DNA from: Streptomyces reniochalinae
Lineage (GTDB): Bacteria > Actinomycetota > Actinomycetes > Streptomycetales > Streptomycetaceae
Direction: 5' to 3'
Length of the DNA stretch: 64,000 nucleotides
Assembly: GCF_003323735.1 (NCBI RefSeq)
Contig: NZ_QOIM01000034.1
Coordinates: 186,001-250,000 of the forward strand
The stretch's first letter is position 1. The number at the start of each line of letters is the position of its first letter. The notes below the pieces were generated by a model. That model ran no database searches and was not told the origin of the DNA. It was given only the letters and a program-made list of their open reading frames with translations. Both the position numbers and the translations under genes were made by a program. This document shows positions 34,351 through 42,738 of the stretch, piece after piece.

Positions 34351-36276
34351 TCACCCGGCCTCACCCTCACGGGGCACGCGCGGCGCCCGGGGCGTCCTGT
34401 TTCCCCGCGCCGTGGAGGTCAACGTGCCCGCCGCCACGGCCAGGACGCCGACCACGGCGAGGCCGGCGGCGGGCGCGAGGACGGCCCAGGGGGCGCGCTC
34501 GGCGTACGGCATGTTCTCCGAGAGCATGCGGCCCCATTCGGGGGCGGGCGGTTCGGCGCCAAGGCCCAGGAAGCCGAGGGAGGCGAGGGCGAGGGCCAGC
34601 GCGGGGACGCGGAGGAGGGCGTGCCGCACGACGGGGGGCAGCACGCCGGGCAGTACGTGGCGGCGCAGCAGGTGCCACCGTCCCGCGCCGAGTGCGACGG
34701 CGCCCTCCACGTGGGCGGCGGCGCGCTCCTGCTCGAACAGCGCGGCGGTGTGGGCGGCCAGCGGCGCCCAGGCGACGACGGCGACGGCCGCGGCCGCACC
34801 GAGCGCGCCGGGGCCCGCGATGCCGGCGACGACCAGTCCGGCGATGACCGGCGGGAGGGCGTTGACGACCTCCCGCAGGCCCTCCGTCCAGCGGGTCAGC
34901 ACCCCGAGCGCCACCCCGGCGACGAGGGTGACGGCAGCGACCGCGACGGCCGTCAGTGCGGTGCGGGCGGCGCCGTGCCCGATCCTGGCGAGGAGGTCGC
35001 GGCCGAGCGCGTCGGTGCCCAGCGGGTGTGCCGCGCCGGGGGCGGCGAGCCGGGCGGCGGTGTCGACGTGCAGCGGGTCGCGGGTCATGCCGCAGGCGAC
35101 GGTCGCCGCCAGCAGGGCGGCCAGGAGCCCGGCCGACCAGGCCAGGGCGCGGGAAGGGGGCAGGTGGGGGCGGCGGAGCGCGGGCAGCGCCCCGGCGTCC
35201 AGCGCGGGGCCGAGTGCGGCGCGCCGCACGCCCCGCACTCCGGCACCGACGGCCAGTCCCAGCGCGAGCAGCAGCAGGACGCAGGTCTGGAGAACGGGCA
35301 GGTCCTGGGCGAGAGCGGCCTTGAGCGCCGTCCCGCCGAGCCCGGGAATGGCGAAGAGGGTCTCGACGGCGACGGCGCCGCCGGTGAGGCCGACGACGAC
35401 GAACCCGAACTGCGGCAGCAGCGGCGGCAGTACGCGGCGCAGCGCGTGCCGGGCGAGGCGAAGGGGCGGGACGCCGTAGGCGACGTTCGTGCGGACCCAC
35501 TCCTCGGCGAAGGCGCCGGGCAGCGCGTCGTCGAGGAGCCGTCCCAGCAGGGCGCCCGCGGGGATGCCCATGGCGAGCGCGGGCAGCACGGCGGTGGCGA
35601 CGGGCTCGTCACCGCCCCAGCCCAGGGGCGGGAACCAGCCGAGCCGCACCGCGAAGAGCGTCGCGAGGACGGCCGCGAGCAGGAACTCGGGCAGCGCCGC
35701 CAGTACCGCGCCGAGCGCCCCGGCGCGCGCGGTGGGGCGCTTGCGGCCGGTTCCGCGCGCCCCTGCCGCCAGGGTGCGGCAGCCGAGAGCCGTCGCCAGC
35801 AGCGCGGCGACGGCGAGGGAGACGCCCATGAGCGTCAGGGAGACGCCGAGCGCCGCGAGCGCGTCGGGGCTCACCGGCTGCCCTGAGACCCAGGAGGTGC
35901 CGAGGTCGCCGTGCGCCACCCCCGCGGCCCATGCGCCGAGCAGCCGCAGCGGCCCCGCGTCCAGCCCGGCCTCCGCGCGGATGGCGGCCAGCGCGTCGGG
36001 CGTGGGCGCGCGGTCGGCGTAGCGCGCGTGCAGGATCGTGCGGGCCGGATCGGTGCGCGTCAGCCAGGGCAGCAGCCCGATGACGAGCAGGACCCCGAGC
36101 GCGGCGAGCATCCGCCCCGCCCATATCTGCAACCCCCGTACGGGCCGGACGGTAAGCCGTCGTCCCGCCGGAGCCCGCGGACCCCGCGCGGCCCCGGAGG
36201 GCGAACGGCCCCGCCCCCGGACGGCGGTTCCCGTCGTACCCTCGGCCACCGAGGGGTGCGTACCCACGCGTCTCAC
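34351..36276 (-). CDS. Fused DppB-DppC-type ABC permease
   Basis: One frame of about 641 codons holds two permease halves usually made by separate genes. The first (to about residue 335) ends with the EAA-type loop EEWVRTNVAYGVPPLRLARH and helix FVVVGLTGGAVAVETLFAIPGLG. The second contains the DppC signature HPLGTDALGRDLLARIGHG and a second EAA loop VEGAVALGAGRWHLLRRH. The start is uncertain (GTG 36276, GTG 36267, GTG 36249, TTG 36132 or ATG 36111). It lies seven bases after the binding-protein stop. No ATPase gene follows, so energising would need subunits from elsewhere. Confidence 0.8.
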   Translation of the reverse strand: MRRVGTHPSVAEGTTGTAVRGRGRSPSGAARGPRAPAGRRLTVRPVRGLQIWAGRMLAALGVLLVIGLLPWLTRTDPARTILHARYADRAPTPDALAAIRAEAGLDAGPLRLLGAWAAGVAHGDLGTSWVSGQPVSPDALAALGVSLTLMGVSLAVAALLATALGCRTLAAGARGTGRKRPTARAGALGAVLAALPEFLLAAVLATLFAVRLGWFPPLGWGGDEPVATAVLPALAMGIPAGALLGRLLDDALPGAFAEEWVRTNVAYGVPPLRLARHALRRVLPPLLPQFGFVVVGLTGGAVAVETLFAIPGLGGTALKAALAQDLPVLQTCVLLLLALGLAVGAGVRGVRRAALGPALDAGALPALRRPHLPPSRALAWSAGLLAALLAATVACGMTRDPLHVDTAARLAAPGAAHPLGTDALGRDLLARIGHGAARTALTAVAVAAVTLVAGVALGVLTRWTEGLREVVNALPPVIAGLVVAGIAGPGALGAAAAVAVVAWAPLAAHTAALFEQERAAAHVEGAVALGAGRWHLLRRHVLPGVLPPVVRHALLRVPALALALASLGFLGLGAEPPAPEWGRMLSENMPYAERAPWAVLAPAAGLAVVGVLAVAAGTLTSTARGNRTPRAPRVPREGEAG

Positions 36277-36283
36277 GCGCGGC

Positions 36284-37885
36284 TCACCCGCGGTGGGTGT
36301 CGGCGGTGACCAACGTGCGCTCCGTCGGATCGAGGGAGACACCCTCGACGTCGTCGGCGACGCCCTGGATGAAGCGCTCGTGCAGCAGCGGGACCACGGC
36401 GTCCGTCCGCAGGATCTCCGCCTCGGCCGCCATCTCCGCGCGCTGCCGCGCTGCCGTGTCCTCGGTGCCGGCCGCCTTGTTGACGGCCTCGTCGACGTCC
36501 TTGTCGCACAGCTGCGACATGTTGAACGAGCCCTCGCAGGTGAAGTCGGACTCCATGTACGAGACCGGGTCACCGGTGTCGAGCAGCGTGTTGCGGGCCT
36601 GGACGAAGACGTCGTACTTGCCCGCGAGCGCGTCCGCCTCCATCCGCGCGTAGTCGCGCACCACCTGCTTGACCTCGAACCCCGCCTTCTCGAACTGCTG
36701 CTGGGCAGCGGTGACGACCTCCGGCAGCTCAGGGCGGTTGCTGTAGGTGGCGAGCGTGATCGTCGGCGCCTTCTTCACCTGCGCCCTGGAAGCGGCCTTC
36801 GCCCGCCCCTCGGCCGGCACCCGCTTGTCCCGCGCCCACTTCACGCCGGGCCCGAGCAGCCCCTCGGGCTCGTCCGCGTAGCCCTCGTAGACGCCCTTGA
36901 TCAGAGCTTTGCTGTCCAGGGCGGCACGGGCGGCGGCGCGCAGCCGCGCGTCCTTGAGGGGACCGCGCGCGGTGTTCATGTACAGGCTGTTGGTGCGCGC
37001 CGTGGGCACCTCGTGCACCTGGCTCTTCTCCAGCACCGACGCCTGCGAGACCGGCACGTACTCGGCGATGTCGGTGCTGCCGGCCCGCAGCGCGTTGGCG
37101 CGGGTCGTGCCGTTCGCCGTGAACGTCACGTCCACGCCCGGGGCCTTGGCCCTGCCGCCCCAGTAGCCGTCGTAGCGGTCCAGCTTCGCGCGGACCGTCC
37201 CCTCGATTTTCGTCAGGGTGAACGGGCCCGTCGCATGCCCCGCGACGGTCACCTTGTCGCCCTTGCCGTACGCCTGTGGCGACAACACCGCGAGGGAGGG
37301 GTTGGCCAGCCGCTGGGGCAGCAACGCGTCCGGCTCACTGCTGGTCACGGCCACCGTGTCCGCGTCCTTCGCCCGCGCGGACAGCTTCCCCGCGTCGCTG
37401 AGCACACGCGGCTGCGGGGACGCCTTCGTGGCCGCCGTCAGGGAGCGGACCACCGCCTCGGCCGTCACCTTCTTCCCGTCCTGGAACCTGGCCTTCCGCA
37501 GCTGGAACGTCCACGTGCGGTCCCGCTGGGAGGACTTCCACGACGCCGCCAGCGCGGGCTTCGCCTCGCCCGAGGAATCCAGCCTGGTCAGCCCCTCGAT
37601 GACGGAAAGCCTGCTGAGGGTGACCGCGTCGTCCCCGTACGGGGACATCGCCTGGGCCGGCGGGAACGCCATGGAGACCCGCAGCCGGTCACCGGACGAG
37701 CCGCTGTTCCCGCCGCCGCAGGCGGTGAGGGTCAGCGCGCCGACGACGGTGAGGAGCACGGCGGTGGGCGGCGCCGCCGTGGCGGCACGGCGGCGTGCCT
37801 CAGGAGCGCGGGGATTCGGCCTGGCGGCGCGGTCGGATCTGGCGGCGCGGCGGTCGGGCCTGGCGGCGCGGCGTATGTGGGGCAT
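36284..37885 (-). CDS. Peptide/nickel-type ABC substrate-binding lipoprotein
   Basis: The 533-residue protein belongs to solute-binding family 5 (DppA/NikA/CntA). It has an Arg-rich start, a hydrophobic segment and a lipobox ending at Cys56 (LTLTACG). The body shows SRLSVIEGLTRLDSSGEAKPALAASW and later NTARGPLKDARLRAAARAAL, typical of the family. Its ligand could be a peptide, nickel chelate or metallophore; the fused permease next to it and an MFS fragment recall staphylopine-type systems. It begins 27 bp after the GNAT gene and may be in its operon. Confidence 0.85.
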   Translation of the reverse strand: MPHIRRAARPDRRAARSDRAARPNPRAPEARRRAATAAPPTAVLLTVVGALTLTACGGGNSGSSGDRLRVSMAFPPAQAMSPYGDDAVTLSRLSVIEGLTRLDSSGEAKPALAASWKSSQRDRTWTFQLRKARFQDGKKVTAEAVVRSLTAATKASPQPRVLSDAGKLSARAKDADTVAVTSSEPDALLPQRLANPSLAVLSPQAYGKGDKVTVAGHATGPFTLTKIEGTVRAKLDRYDGYWGGRAKAPGVDVTFTANGTTRANALRAGSTDIAEYVPVSQASVLEKSQVHEVPTARTNSLYMNTARGPLKDARLRAAARAALDSKALIKGVYEGYADEPEGLLGPGVKWARDKRVPAEGRAKAASRAQVKKAPTITLATYSNRPELPEVVTAAQQQFEKAGFEVKQVVRDYARMEADALAGKYDVFVQARNTLLDTGDPVSYMESDFTCEGSFNMSQLCDKDVDEAVNKAAGTEDTAARQRAEMAAEAEILRTDAVVPLLHERFIQGVADDVEGVSLDPTERTLVTADTHRG

Positions 37886-37900
37886 GGGTCGGACTCTACC

Positions 37901-37915
37901 TGGAAGCGATTTTCA
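37901..37915. promoter_or_regulatory. Zur-box-like sequence before the binding-protein gene
   Basis: TGGAAGCGATTTTCA agrees with the Zur palindrome TGAAAATNATTTTCA at 11 of 14 positions, with one perfect half (ATTTTCA). It lies 15 bp before the start codon and overlaps the stop of the GNAT gene. A chance match is possible. Confidence 0.3.
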
Positions 37916-38506
37916 ACAAGCGGTGGCGGTCAGCGGGGCGCCCACGGGCTCACCCGCGGGCTCCCCCACCGAGGGCGCGGGGACCGGCAGCTCGAAGTGG
38001 ACGATGCCCTGCCCGCCGCCCGGCAGCTCCCGCTCGTCACACACGACCGTCGCCAACGACCGCCAGAACGGCTCGGCCCCCGGCACCGCAGGATCCGTGT
38101 GCAGGTAGACCGCCTCGTAACCGCCCGCCTCCGCGACGAACGCCGACAGCTCACGCACCATCGCCCGGGCGATCCCGAGACGGCGGTGCGTCGGACGCAC
38201 ATAGATCCGGCACAGCTGCGCGGTGCTCCGCGACGGGAAACGCTCCGCGACCCACGGCGGATTCGGCGGCGCCTGCGGGCCCTGGTCACGGACCGCGCCC
38301 GTGCCCACGACCTCGCCGCTCGCCTCGTCGAGAGCGACGAGCAGCGTGCGGCGACGCGGACGCAGATACGTGCCCTCGATGTCGATGATGTCCCGGTGCC
38401 AGCGCGGCACGTACCCCGACCGCAGATCGCCGTAGACGGTGTCCAGCATGACGCTGCGCGCGGCATCGACATCAGCGGAGGCGGCGGTACGCAATACGTA
38501 AGACAT
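37913..38506 (-). CDS. GNAT-family N-acetyltransferase
   Basis: The enzyme would transfer acetyl from acetyl-CoA to an amine. The 197-residue protein has the acetyl-CoA pyrophosphate loop VRPTHRRLGIARAMVREL and the usual beta-strand arrangement (TLLVALDEASGEVVGTGAV, LCRIYV). The start is ATG 38506 (MSYVLRTAAS), within a much longer open frame. It is 27 bp upstream of the ABC binding protein on the same strand. The substrate is not evident; if it is co-transcribed, it might act on the imported compound. Confidence 0.8.
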   Translation of the reverse strand: MSYVLRTAASADVDAARSVMLDTVYGDLRSGYVPRWHRDIIDIEGTYLRPRRRTLLVALDEASGEVVGTGAVRDQGPQAPPNPPWVAERFPSRSTAQLCRIYVRPTHRRLGIARAMVRELSAFVAEAGGYEAVYLHTDPAVPGAEPFWRSLATVVCDERELPGGGQGIVHFELPVPAPSVGEPAGEPVGAPLTATAC

Positions 38507-38521
38507 CCCGTCAACTGTAAC

Positions 38522-38536
38522 TGCGACCGCTTCGCA
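38522..38536. promoter_or_regulatory. Nur-box-like inverted repeat upstream of the GNAT gene
   Basis: TGCGACCGCTTCGCA has perfect TGCGA/TCGCA arms; the TGC-N9-GCA spacing fits the nickel regulator Nur (TTGCAA-N5-TTGCAA). It lies 16 bp before the GNAT start. The inner bases differ from consensus. Confidence 0.3.
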
Positions 38537-38594
38537 ACAACGCACCCACCGCAGCGGGGGTCGCCGGGCACGCCCGGCGACCGTCAACCGGGGC

Positions 38595-38985
38595 GGCCGG
38601 TTCCGGCCGCCGCCACGTCCGCCGTGTCCGCGGCCGCCCCCTTCCGGCGCAGCCGGGTCGTGCGCGCCGCACGACAGTCACCCCGTGGCCGCCGGTTCCG
38701 GCCGTCGCCCACGACCGCCGTGGCTCCGCGCCACAACGCGCACACCCCACACGATCGGGGCGTGCGCGCCCGGCGGCAGTCGGCCGGTGGCGGCCGGTTC
38801 AGACCGCCGAACACGGCCGTCGTGGCTCCTCGCCGCTGCGGCGGGAAGAAGGGGCTCCCACTGCCGTGGCGGGAAGAAGGGACCCCACTGCCCGTGGCGG
38901 GAAGAAAAGGTTTCCACCGCCGTGGGGGGAGAAAGGGGGCTCCTCCCGCCGCGGCGGGAGGAAGGGTGGGCTTCCGCCGCCGGAA
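38595..38985. repeat. Two families of degenerate tandem repeats
   Basis: From 38595 to 38830 a roughly 50-bp unit (core GGCCGGTTCCGGCCG) occurs three times. From 38840 to 38985 a 28-29-bp unit beginning GGCGGGAAGAAGGGGCTCCC occurs five times. The frames across it are repeat-driven and not protein-like, so I see no gene between the GNAT start and ispF (528 bp). Confidence 0.7.
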
Positions 38986-39034
38986 CGGGGCAGGGGGTCC
39001 TTTCCGCCGCCCTGGTGGAGGGGGGCGGATCGGA

Positions 39035-39565
39035 TCAGGGGGTGGTGGGGAGGACCAGCGCGGTGGCCAGGGCCGCCAGGCCCTCACCGCGGCCGGTGAG
39101 GCCGAGCCCGTCCGTGGTGGTGCCCGCGACGGAGACGGGGGCCCCCACAGCGGCGGTCAGGGCGGCAGCCGCCTCCGCACGGCGCTTGCCGATCTTCGGG
39201 CGGACGCCGATGACCTGGATGGCGACGTTGCCGATCTCGAAGCCGCCGTCGCGCACGATGCGCGCTGCCTCGGCGAGGAGGGTGACCCCCGAGGCGCCGG
39301 ACCACTCGGGCCTGCCGGTGCCGAAGTGGGCGCCGAGGTCTCCCAGGGACGCGGCGGAGAACAGTGCGTCGCACGCCGCGTGGGCGGCCACGTCTCCGTC
39401 GGAGTGCCCGGCGAGACCGTACGGTTCGCCCTCCCACAGCAGGCCGCCGCACCACAGCTCGCGGCCTTCCTCGAACGCGTGCACGTCGGTGCCGATGCCG
39501 ACCAGGGGAAGCGCGGGGCGCCCGGCGTACCCGGCCGCGCGTGCGGCGGTGTGCTCAGTACTCAA
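39035..39565 (-). CDS. ispF: 2-C-methyl-D-erythritol 2,4-cyclodiphosphate synthase
   Basis: IspF closes the cyclodiphosphate ring in the MEP pathway to isoprenoids. The 176-residue trimeric enzyme has the zinc ligands in GIGTDVHAF and GLAGHSDGDVAAHA, the substrate loop FGTGRPEWSGASG and the TTTDGLG C-terminal motif. The only plausible start is TTG 39565, which overlaps the end of ispD by 11 bp, so the two are translationally coupled. Confidence 0.95.
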   Translation of the reverse strand: MSTEHTAARAAGYAGRPALPLVGIGTDVHAFEEGRELWCGGLLWEGEPYGLAGHSDGDVAAHAACDALFSAASLGDLGAHFGTGRPEWSGASGVTLLAEAARIVRDGGFEIGNVAIQVIGVRPKIGKRRAEAAAALTAAVGAPVSVAGTTTDGLGLTGRGEGLAALATALVLPTTP

Positions 39566-40334
39566 CGTTCGCCTTCCTGCGTGCCAGTACCGCCTCCGCC
39601 AGAACGAGGTCGAGGGGGCGGGTCACCTTGAACGCCTCCTCGTGGCCGCGCACGACGACGACCTCGACGCCGAGCCGTTCGACCATGCCGGCGTCGTCGG
39701 TTGCGCCTTCGCCCTCGGGCGCCAGCCGGGCGTGCGCCCGGGCCAGGACCTCGCGGTCGAAGCCCTGCGGGGTCTGCACGGCGCGCAGGCGGGCCCGGTC
39801 CGGGGTGCCGGTCACCGGCTCGGGCTCCGCGTCGGTGCGGGGTTCGACCTGCTTGACGGTGTCGGCGACGGGCAGCGCCGGCACCACCGCGGGCGCCCCC
39901 TCGCGCACGGCGGCGACGACGGCGTCGACCGTCTCGTGCGGGACCAGGGGCCGGGCGGCGTCGTGGACGAGCACCGTCTCGACGGTGTCGGGCAGCGCGG
40001 CGAGGCCGCGCCGCACGGAGTCCTGGCGGGTGTCTCCGCCGGGTACGACGGCCACGTCGGTCAGCTCGTGCGCGTCCAGCAGGGAGCGAACCCCCCAGGC
40101 GCCGTCCGGCGGCGCGACCACGACGACCAGTCCGACGGTGCGGGCCCGCGCCGTCGCCCGGACCGCGTGGATGAGCATGGGTGTACCGCCCAGCTCGCGC
40201 AGTGCCTTGGGCGCCCCCGGGCCGAGCCGTACGCCCCTGCCGGCGGCGGGGATCACCACGGCCGTTCGGGGGCCGGCGTCACCCGTGGGACGCGGTTCAG
40301 CGGAAGGGGCGGAGTCTGTGGATGCGATTGACAT
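39555..40334 (-). CDS. ispD: 2-C-methyl-D-erythritol 4-phosphate cytidylyltransferase
   Basis: IspD attaches CMP to methylerythritol phosphate, one of the steps before IspF. The 259-residue protein has the CTP-binding loop VVIPAAGRGVRLGPGAPKAL, VLVHDAARPLVP and QTPQGFDREVL. The start is ATG 40334. It overlaps ispF. The gene follows carD on the same strand, but a hairpin at 40538-40585 separates them. Confidence 0.95.
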   Translation of the reverse strand: MSIASTDSAPSAEPRPTGDAGPRTAVVIPAAGRGVRLGPGAPKALRELGGTPMLIHAVRATARARTVGLVVVVAPPDGAWGVRSLLDAHELTDVAVVPGGDTRQDSVRRGLAALPDTVETVLVHDAARPLVPHETVDAVVAAVREGAPAVVPALPVADTVKQVEPRTDAEPEPVTGTPDRARLRAVQTPQGFDREVLARAHARLAPEGEGATDDAGMVERLGVEVVVVRGHEEAFKVTRPLDLVLAEAVLARRKANVEY

Positions 40335-40537
40335 CGGTAGCGCGTTCAGGGTTTGTGTCCTCAGCCGGGGTGGGTATGGCCAGGGGGTACCCCGACCGTA
40401 GGTTGGAGGTAGTGCCGGGCGCGACCACTCGATCGGGCCCTTCCGTGAACACCGGTCGAGTGTGCAGCCCGGGCCCGGCACGCAAGACCCTGCCGCCCCT
40501 CGGGCGGTGTCGGGCCTGTCGGCCCATATCACCACAT

Positions 40538-40585
40538 ATGCCGCGGCGCCCGGTGACGACTGAGGTCATCCGGGCACCGCGGCAT
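40538..40585 (-). terminator. carD terminator
   Basis: ATGCCGCGG (40538-40546) pairs with CCGCGGCAT (40577-40585), and an inner CCCGG/CCGGG continues the stem after one mismatch. It lies 107 bp after the carD stop. Confidence 0.7.
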
Positions 40586-40691
40586 CGTAGAACTGCGAAC
40601 AGTCGCTTGCGACCAGTCGTCGCAGCAGATCGACCGTGGGAGCATTCCGTCCGGCGGGACAGTACATCCATCCGGTGGGACAGTCCGTGGA

Positions 40692-41174
40692 TCAGGAAGC
40701 GAGAACCTCGTCGAGAAGGGCCTCGGCCTTGTCCTCGTTCGTGTTCTCCGCCAGGGCCAGTTCGCTCACCAGGATCTGGCGGGCCTTGGCCAGCATCCGC
40801 TTCTCCCCTGCGGAGAGGCCGCGCTCGCGCTCCCGGCGCCACAGGTCGCGCACAACCTCGGCCACCTTGATCACATCGCCGGACGCGAGCTTCTCGAGAT
40901 TCGCCTTGTAGCGGCGGGACCAGTTGGTCGGCTCCTCGGCATACGGCGCGCGGAGCACCTCGAAGACCCTGTCCAGCCCGTCCGAACCGACGACGTCACG
41001 TACACCCACGAACTCCGCATTGTCCGCCGGCACGCGCACCGTCAAATCGCCCTGCGCAACCTTCAGAACCAAGTAGGTCTTGTCCACGCCTTTGATCTGG
41101 CGAGTTTCGATAGCCTCGATCAGCGCGGCCCCGTGATGGGGATAGACCACGGTGTCGCCAACCTTGAACGTCAT
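40692..41174 (-). CDS. carD: CarD-family RNA polymerase-binding regulator
   Basis: CarD binds the RNA polymerase beta subunit and stabilises open promoter complexes, above all at rRNA promoters. The 160-residue protein has the N-terminal interaction domain (FKVGDTVVYPHHGAALIEAIE, YLVLKVAQGDLTVRVPADN) and the C-terminal helical DNA-binding domain with the conserved NWSRRYKANLEKL Trp. The start is ATG 41174. It lies directly upstream of ispD-ispF as in other actinobacteria. Confidence 0.97.
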   Translation of the reverse strand: MTFKVGDTVVYPHHGAALIEAIETRQIKGVDKTYLVLKVAQGDLTVRVPADNAEFVGVRDVVGSDGLDRVFEVLRAPYAEEPTNWSRRYKANLEKLASGDVIKVAEVVRDLWRRERERGLSAGEKRMLAKARQILVSELALAENTNEDKAEALLDEVLAS

Positions 41175-41920
41175 GTGTCAGGTACCCCTTCCGTGGCTAT
41201 CCAGGGTAACACGGCAACGACGTCTTCTGAATGGCGTTTTCGCAGGTCAGGGCATATCTCGGGGCTTGACAAGCGGCCCTCTATCGTGCTGCGGGCGGCC
41301 AATGCAAGCGGGTATTCGCAGGTGGGAGCGGTTCTGCGCACCTTCGGAAACGAGGACGATCGACCTCCGCAAGCGACCCACGACACGTCCATGGTGACCG
41401 ATTTGTCCGACTGTAGGGAGCGGCCTCTTCGTACGGTCTTCCGGCTTTCCCAAGAATTGATCAATGGCTGTGTAAGAACCTGTTGATCAATTCTTCATCA
41501 ACCTCCCGCATTCCCGGGAATCCCCGCACGGAGCCCACCCCAACACCGCCGCGACCTCGCACGGAGGCCGCCACGGCTATCCACCGGCTATTCGGGCCCC
41601 CAACGGACCCGCGCGCGCCCGGCGAGAGAGCGCCGGTCACCGGGGCGGTGGTCGTCGATCCGCCCACGCACCAGGGGGCGTGCCGGGCGGTGCGGCGCGC
41701 TCTTCGAGCCGTGACCGACGGGCCACCGCGGCCGTGTGGCCGTCCCGTGGGGCGGTGGTCGGTGGTGGGTGGGTCGGAGGGTCGGGTGCGGGGCCTCCTC
41801 GGGCTGTCGGTAACCTGAGCGCGCACGCCAAGCCCATCCGTACGCGACCGGCAACGCTCCGGAGCCTCCCGTGCTCAGCAGCGTGCCGCCGCCCTGGCCC
41901 GCCAAGGAGTTGCCGCCGCC
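41175..41920. other. Long divergent gap between carD and the lipoprotein gene
   Basis: The 746-bp gap has no convincing gene. Its left part (to about 41510) is AT-richer than the surroundings and must hold the carD promoter. An AT-rich inverted repeat lies at 41452-41495. The right part is GC-rich, with only shadow frames. Confidence 0.6.
41452..41495. repeat. AT-rich 13-bp inverted repeat in the carD upstream region
   Basis: AAGAATTGATCAA (41452-41464) and its exact complement (41483-41495) are separated by 18 bp. Each arm contains the palindrome TTGATCAA. In DNA of this GC content, such a match is unlikely by chance. Confidence 0.75.
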
Positions 41921-42640
41921 GTGAGCAGCAGCCTTCGTCGCGGCACCCTCGCCGCCACCGCCCTCGCGCTCGCCGCCGTCTCGCTGACCGCCTGTGGAGC
42001 GGGGAACGACGCGCAGACGCTGGAGATCAAGCCCGACAACGCGGCGACGCACGTCGGGGACATCAAGATCCAGAACGCCAACGTCGTGACCGGCACGGAC
42101 GGCACCGGCGAAGCGACCGTCACGGCGCGGATCTTCAACGACGGCAACAAGGACCAGACCCTCAAGGGCGTCTCGGTCAGCGGTTCCCGCGCCGAGCTCA
42201 GCCCGGCCAAGGGGGAGAAGAAGCTGGTCGTCCCGGCCGGGGGCTCGCTGAAGCTCGGCGGCAAGGGCGAGGCCTCGGCGCTGCTCACCGACGCGAAGCG
42301 GGCGGGCGTCAAGGACGGCAACGCCCAGCCCGTCACCTTCGACCTCAGCAGCACCGGCGCGGTCAAGCTGAAGGCCGCGGTCTTCCCGGCCGAGGGCGCC
42401 TACAAGACGGTGGGCCCGACCTCGTCGCCCTCCAGCCAGGGCCCGAAGCCGGGCTCTTCCGCGTCGTCCTCCGAGAGCGCCGGCCCCGGTGACAAGCCGG
42501 GCGAGGAGGGCCGGACCGGATCCGGACAGCCGCGGGAGCAGGACCGGCAGGGCGAGCAGGGCGGCCAGGGGCAGCCTTCGGACGCCGCCTCGTCGCCCCC
42601 GGACGCCACCGGGCAGGGCGGCGCGCACGCCGGGCACTGA
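41921..42640 (+). CDS. Secreted lipoprotein, DUF461-like
   Basis: The 239-residue protein has a signal peptide and lipobox with Cys25 (SLTACGAG), then a beta-sandwich domain (DIKIQNANVVTGTDGTGEATVTARIFNDG) that resembles DUF461/PCuAC-type lipoproteins, and a long Ser/Pro/Gln/Gly-rich tail from about 165. The copper-binding His/Met residues of true PCuAC proteins are not evident, so metal binding is unlikely. The start is GTG 41921 with AAGGAG 12 bases upstream. It lies between carD and phoP and may simply be surface-exposed. Confidence 0.82.
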   Translation: MSSSLRRGTLAATALALAAVSLTACGAGNDAQTLEIKPDNAATHVGDIKIQNANVVTGTDGTGEATVTARIFNDGNKDQTLKGVSVSGSRAELSPAKGEKKLVVPAGGSLKLGGKGEASALLTDAKRAGVKDGNAQPVTFDLSSTGAVKLKAAVFPAEGAYKTVGPTSSPSSQGPKPGSSASSSESAGPGDKPGEEGRTGSGQPREQDRQGEQGGQGQPSDAASSPPDATGQGGAHAGH

Positions 42641-42738
42641 GCCGCGCCTCGACGCCGACGGACGTGACGGGAGGCCGCACCCCACCAGGGGTGCGGCCTC
42701 CCGTCACGTCGAGGCGCCCGTCACGTCGAGGCGCCCGT

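Noticed and set aside
36038..39631. A 1197-codon plus-strand open frame
   Set aside because: It is antisense to the permease, binding protein, GNAT and ispF genes, and its Arg/Gly/Val-rich translation has no domain. High-GC genes commonly leave such frames open.
41266..41287. TTGACA and TATCGT near carD as a promoter
   Set aside because: Only 10 bp separate the boxes, and the direction points away from carD.
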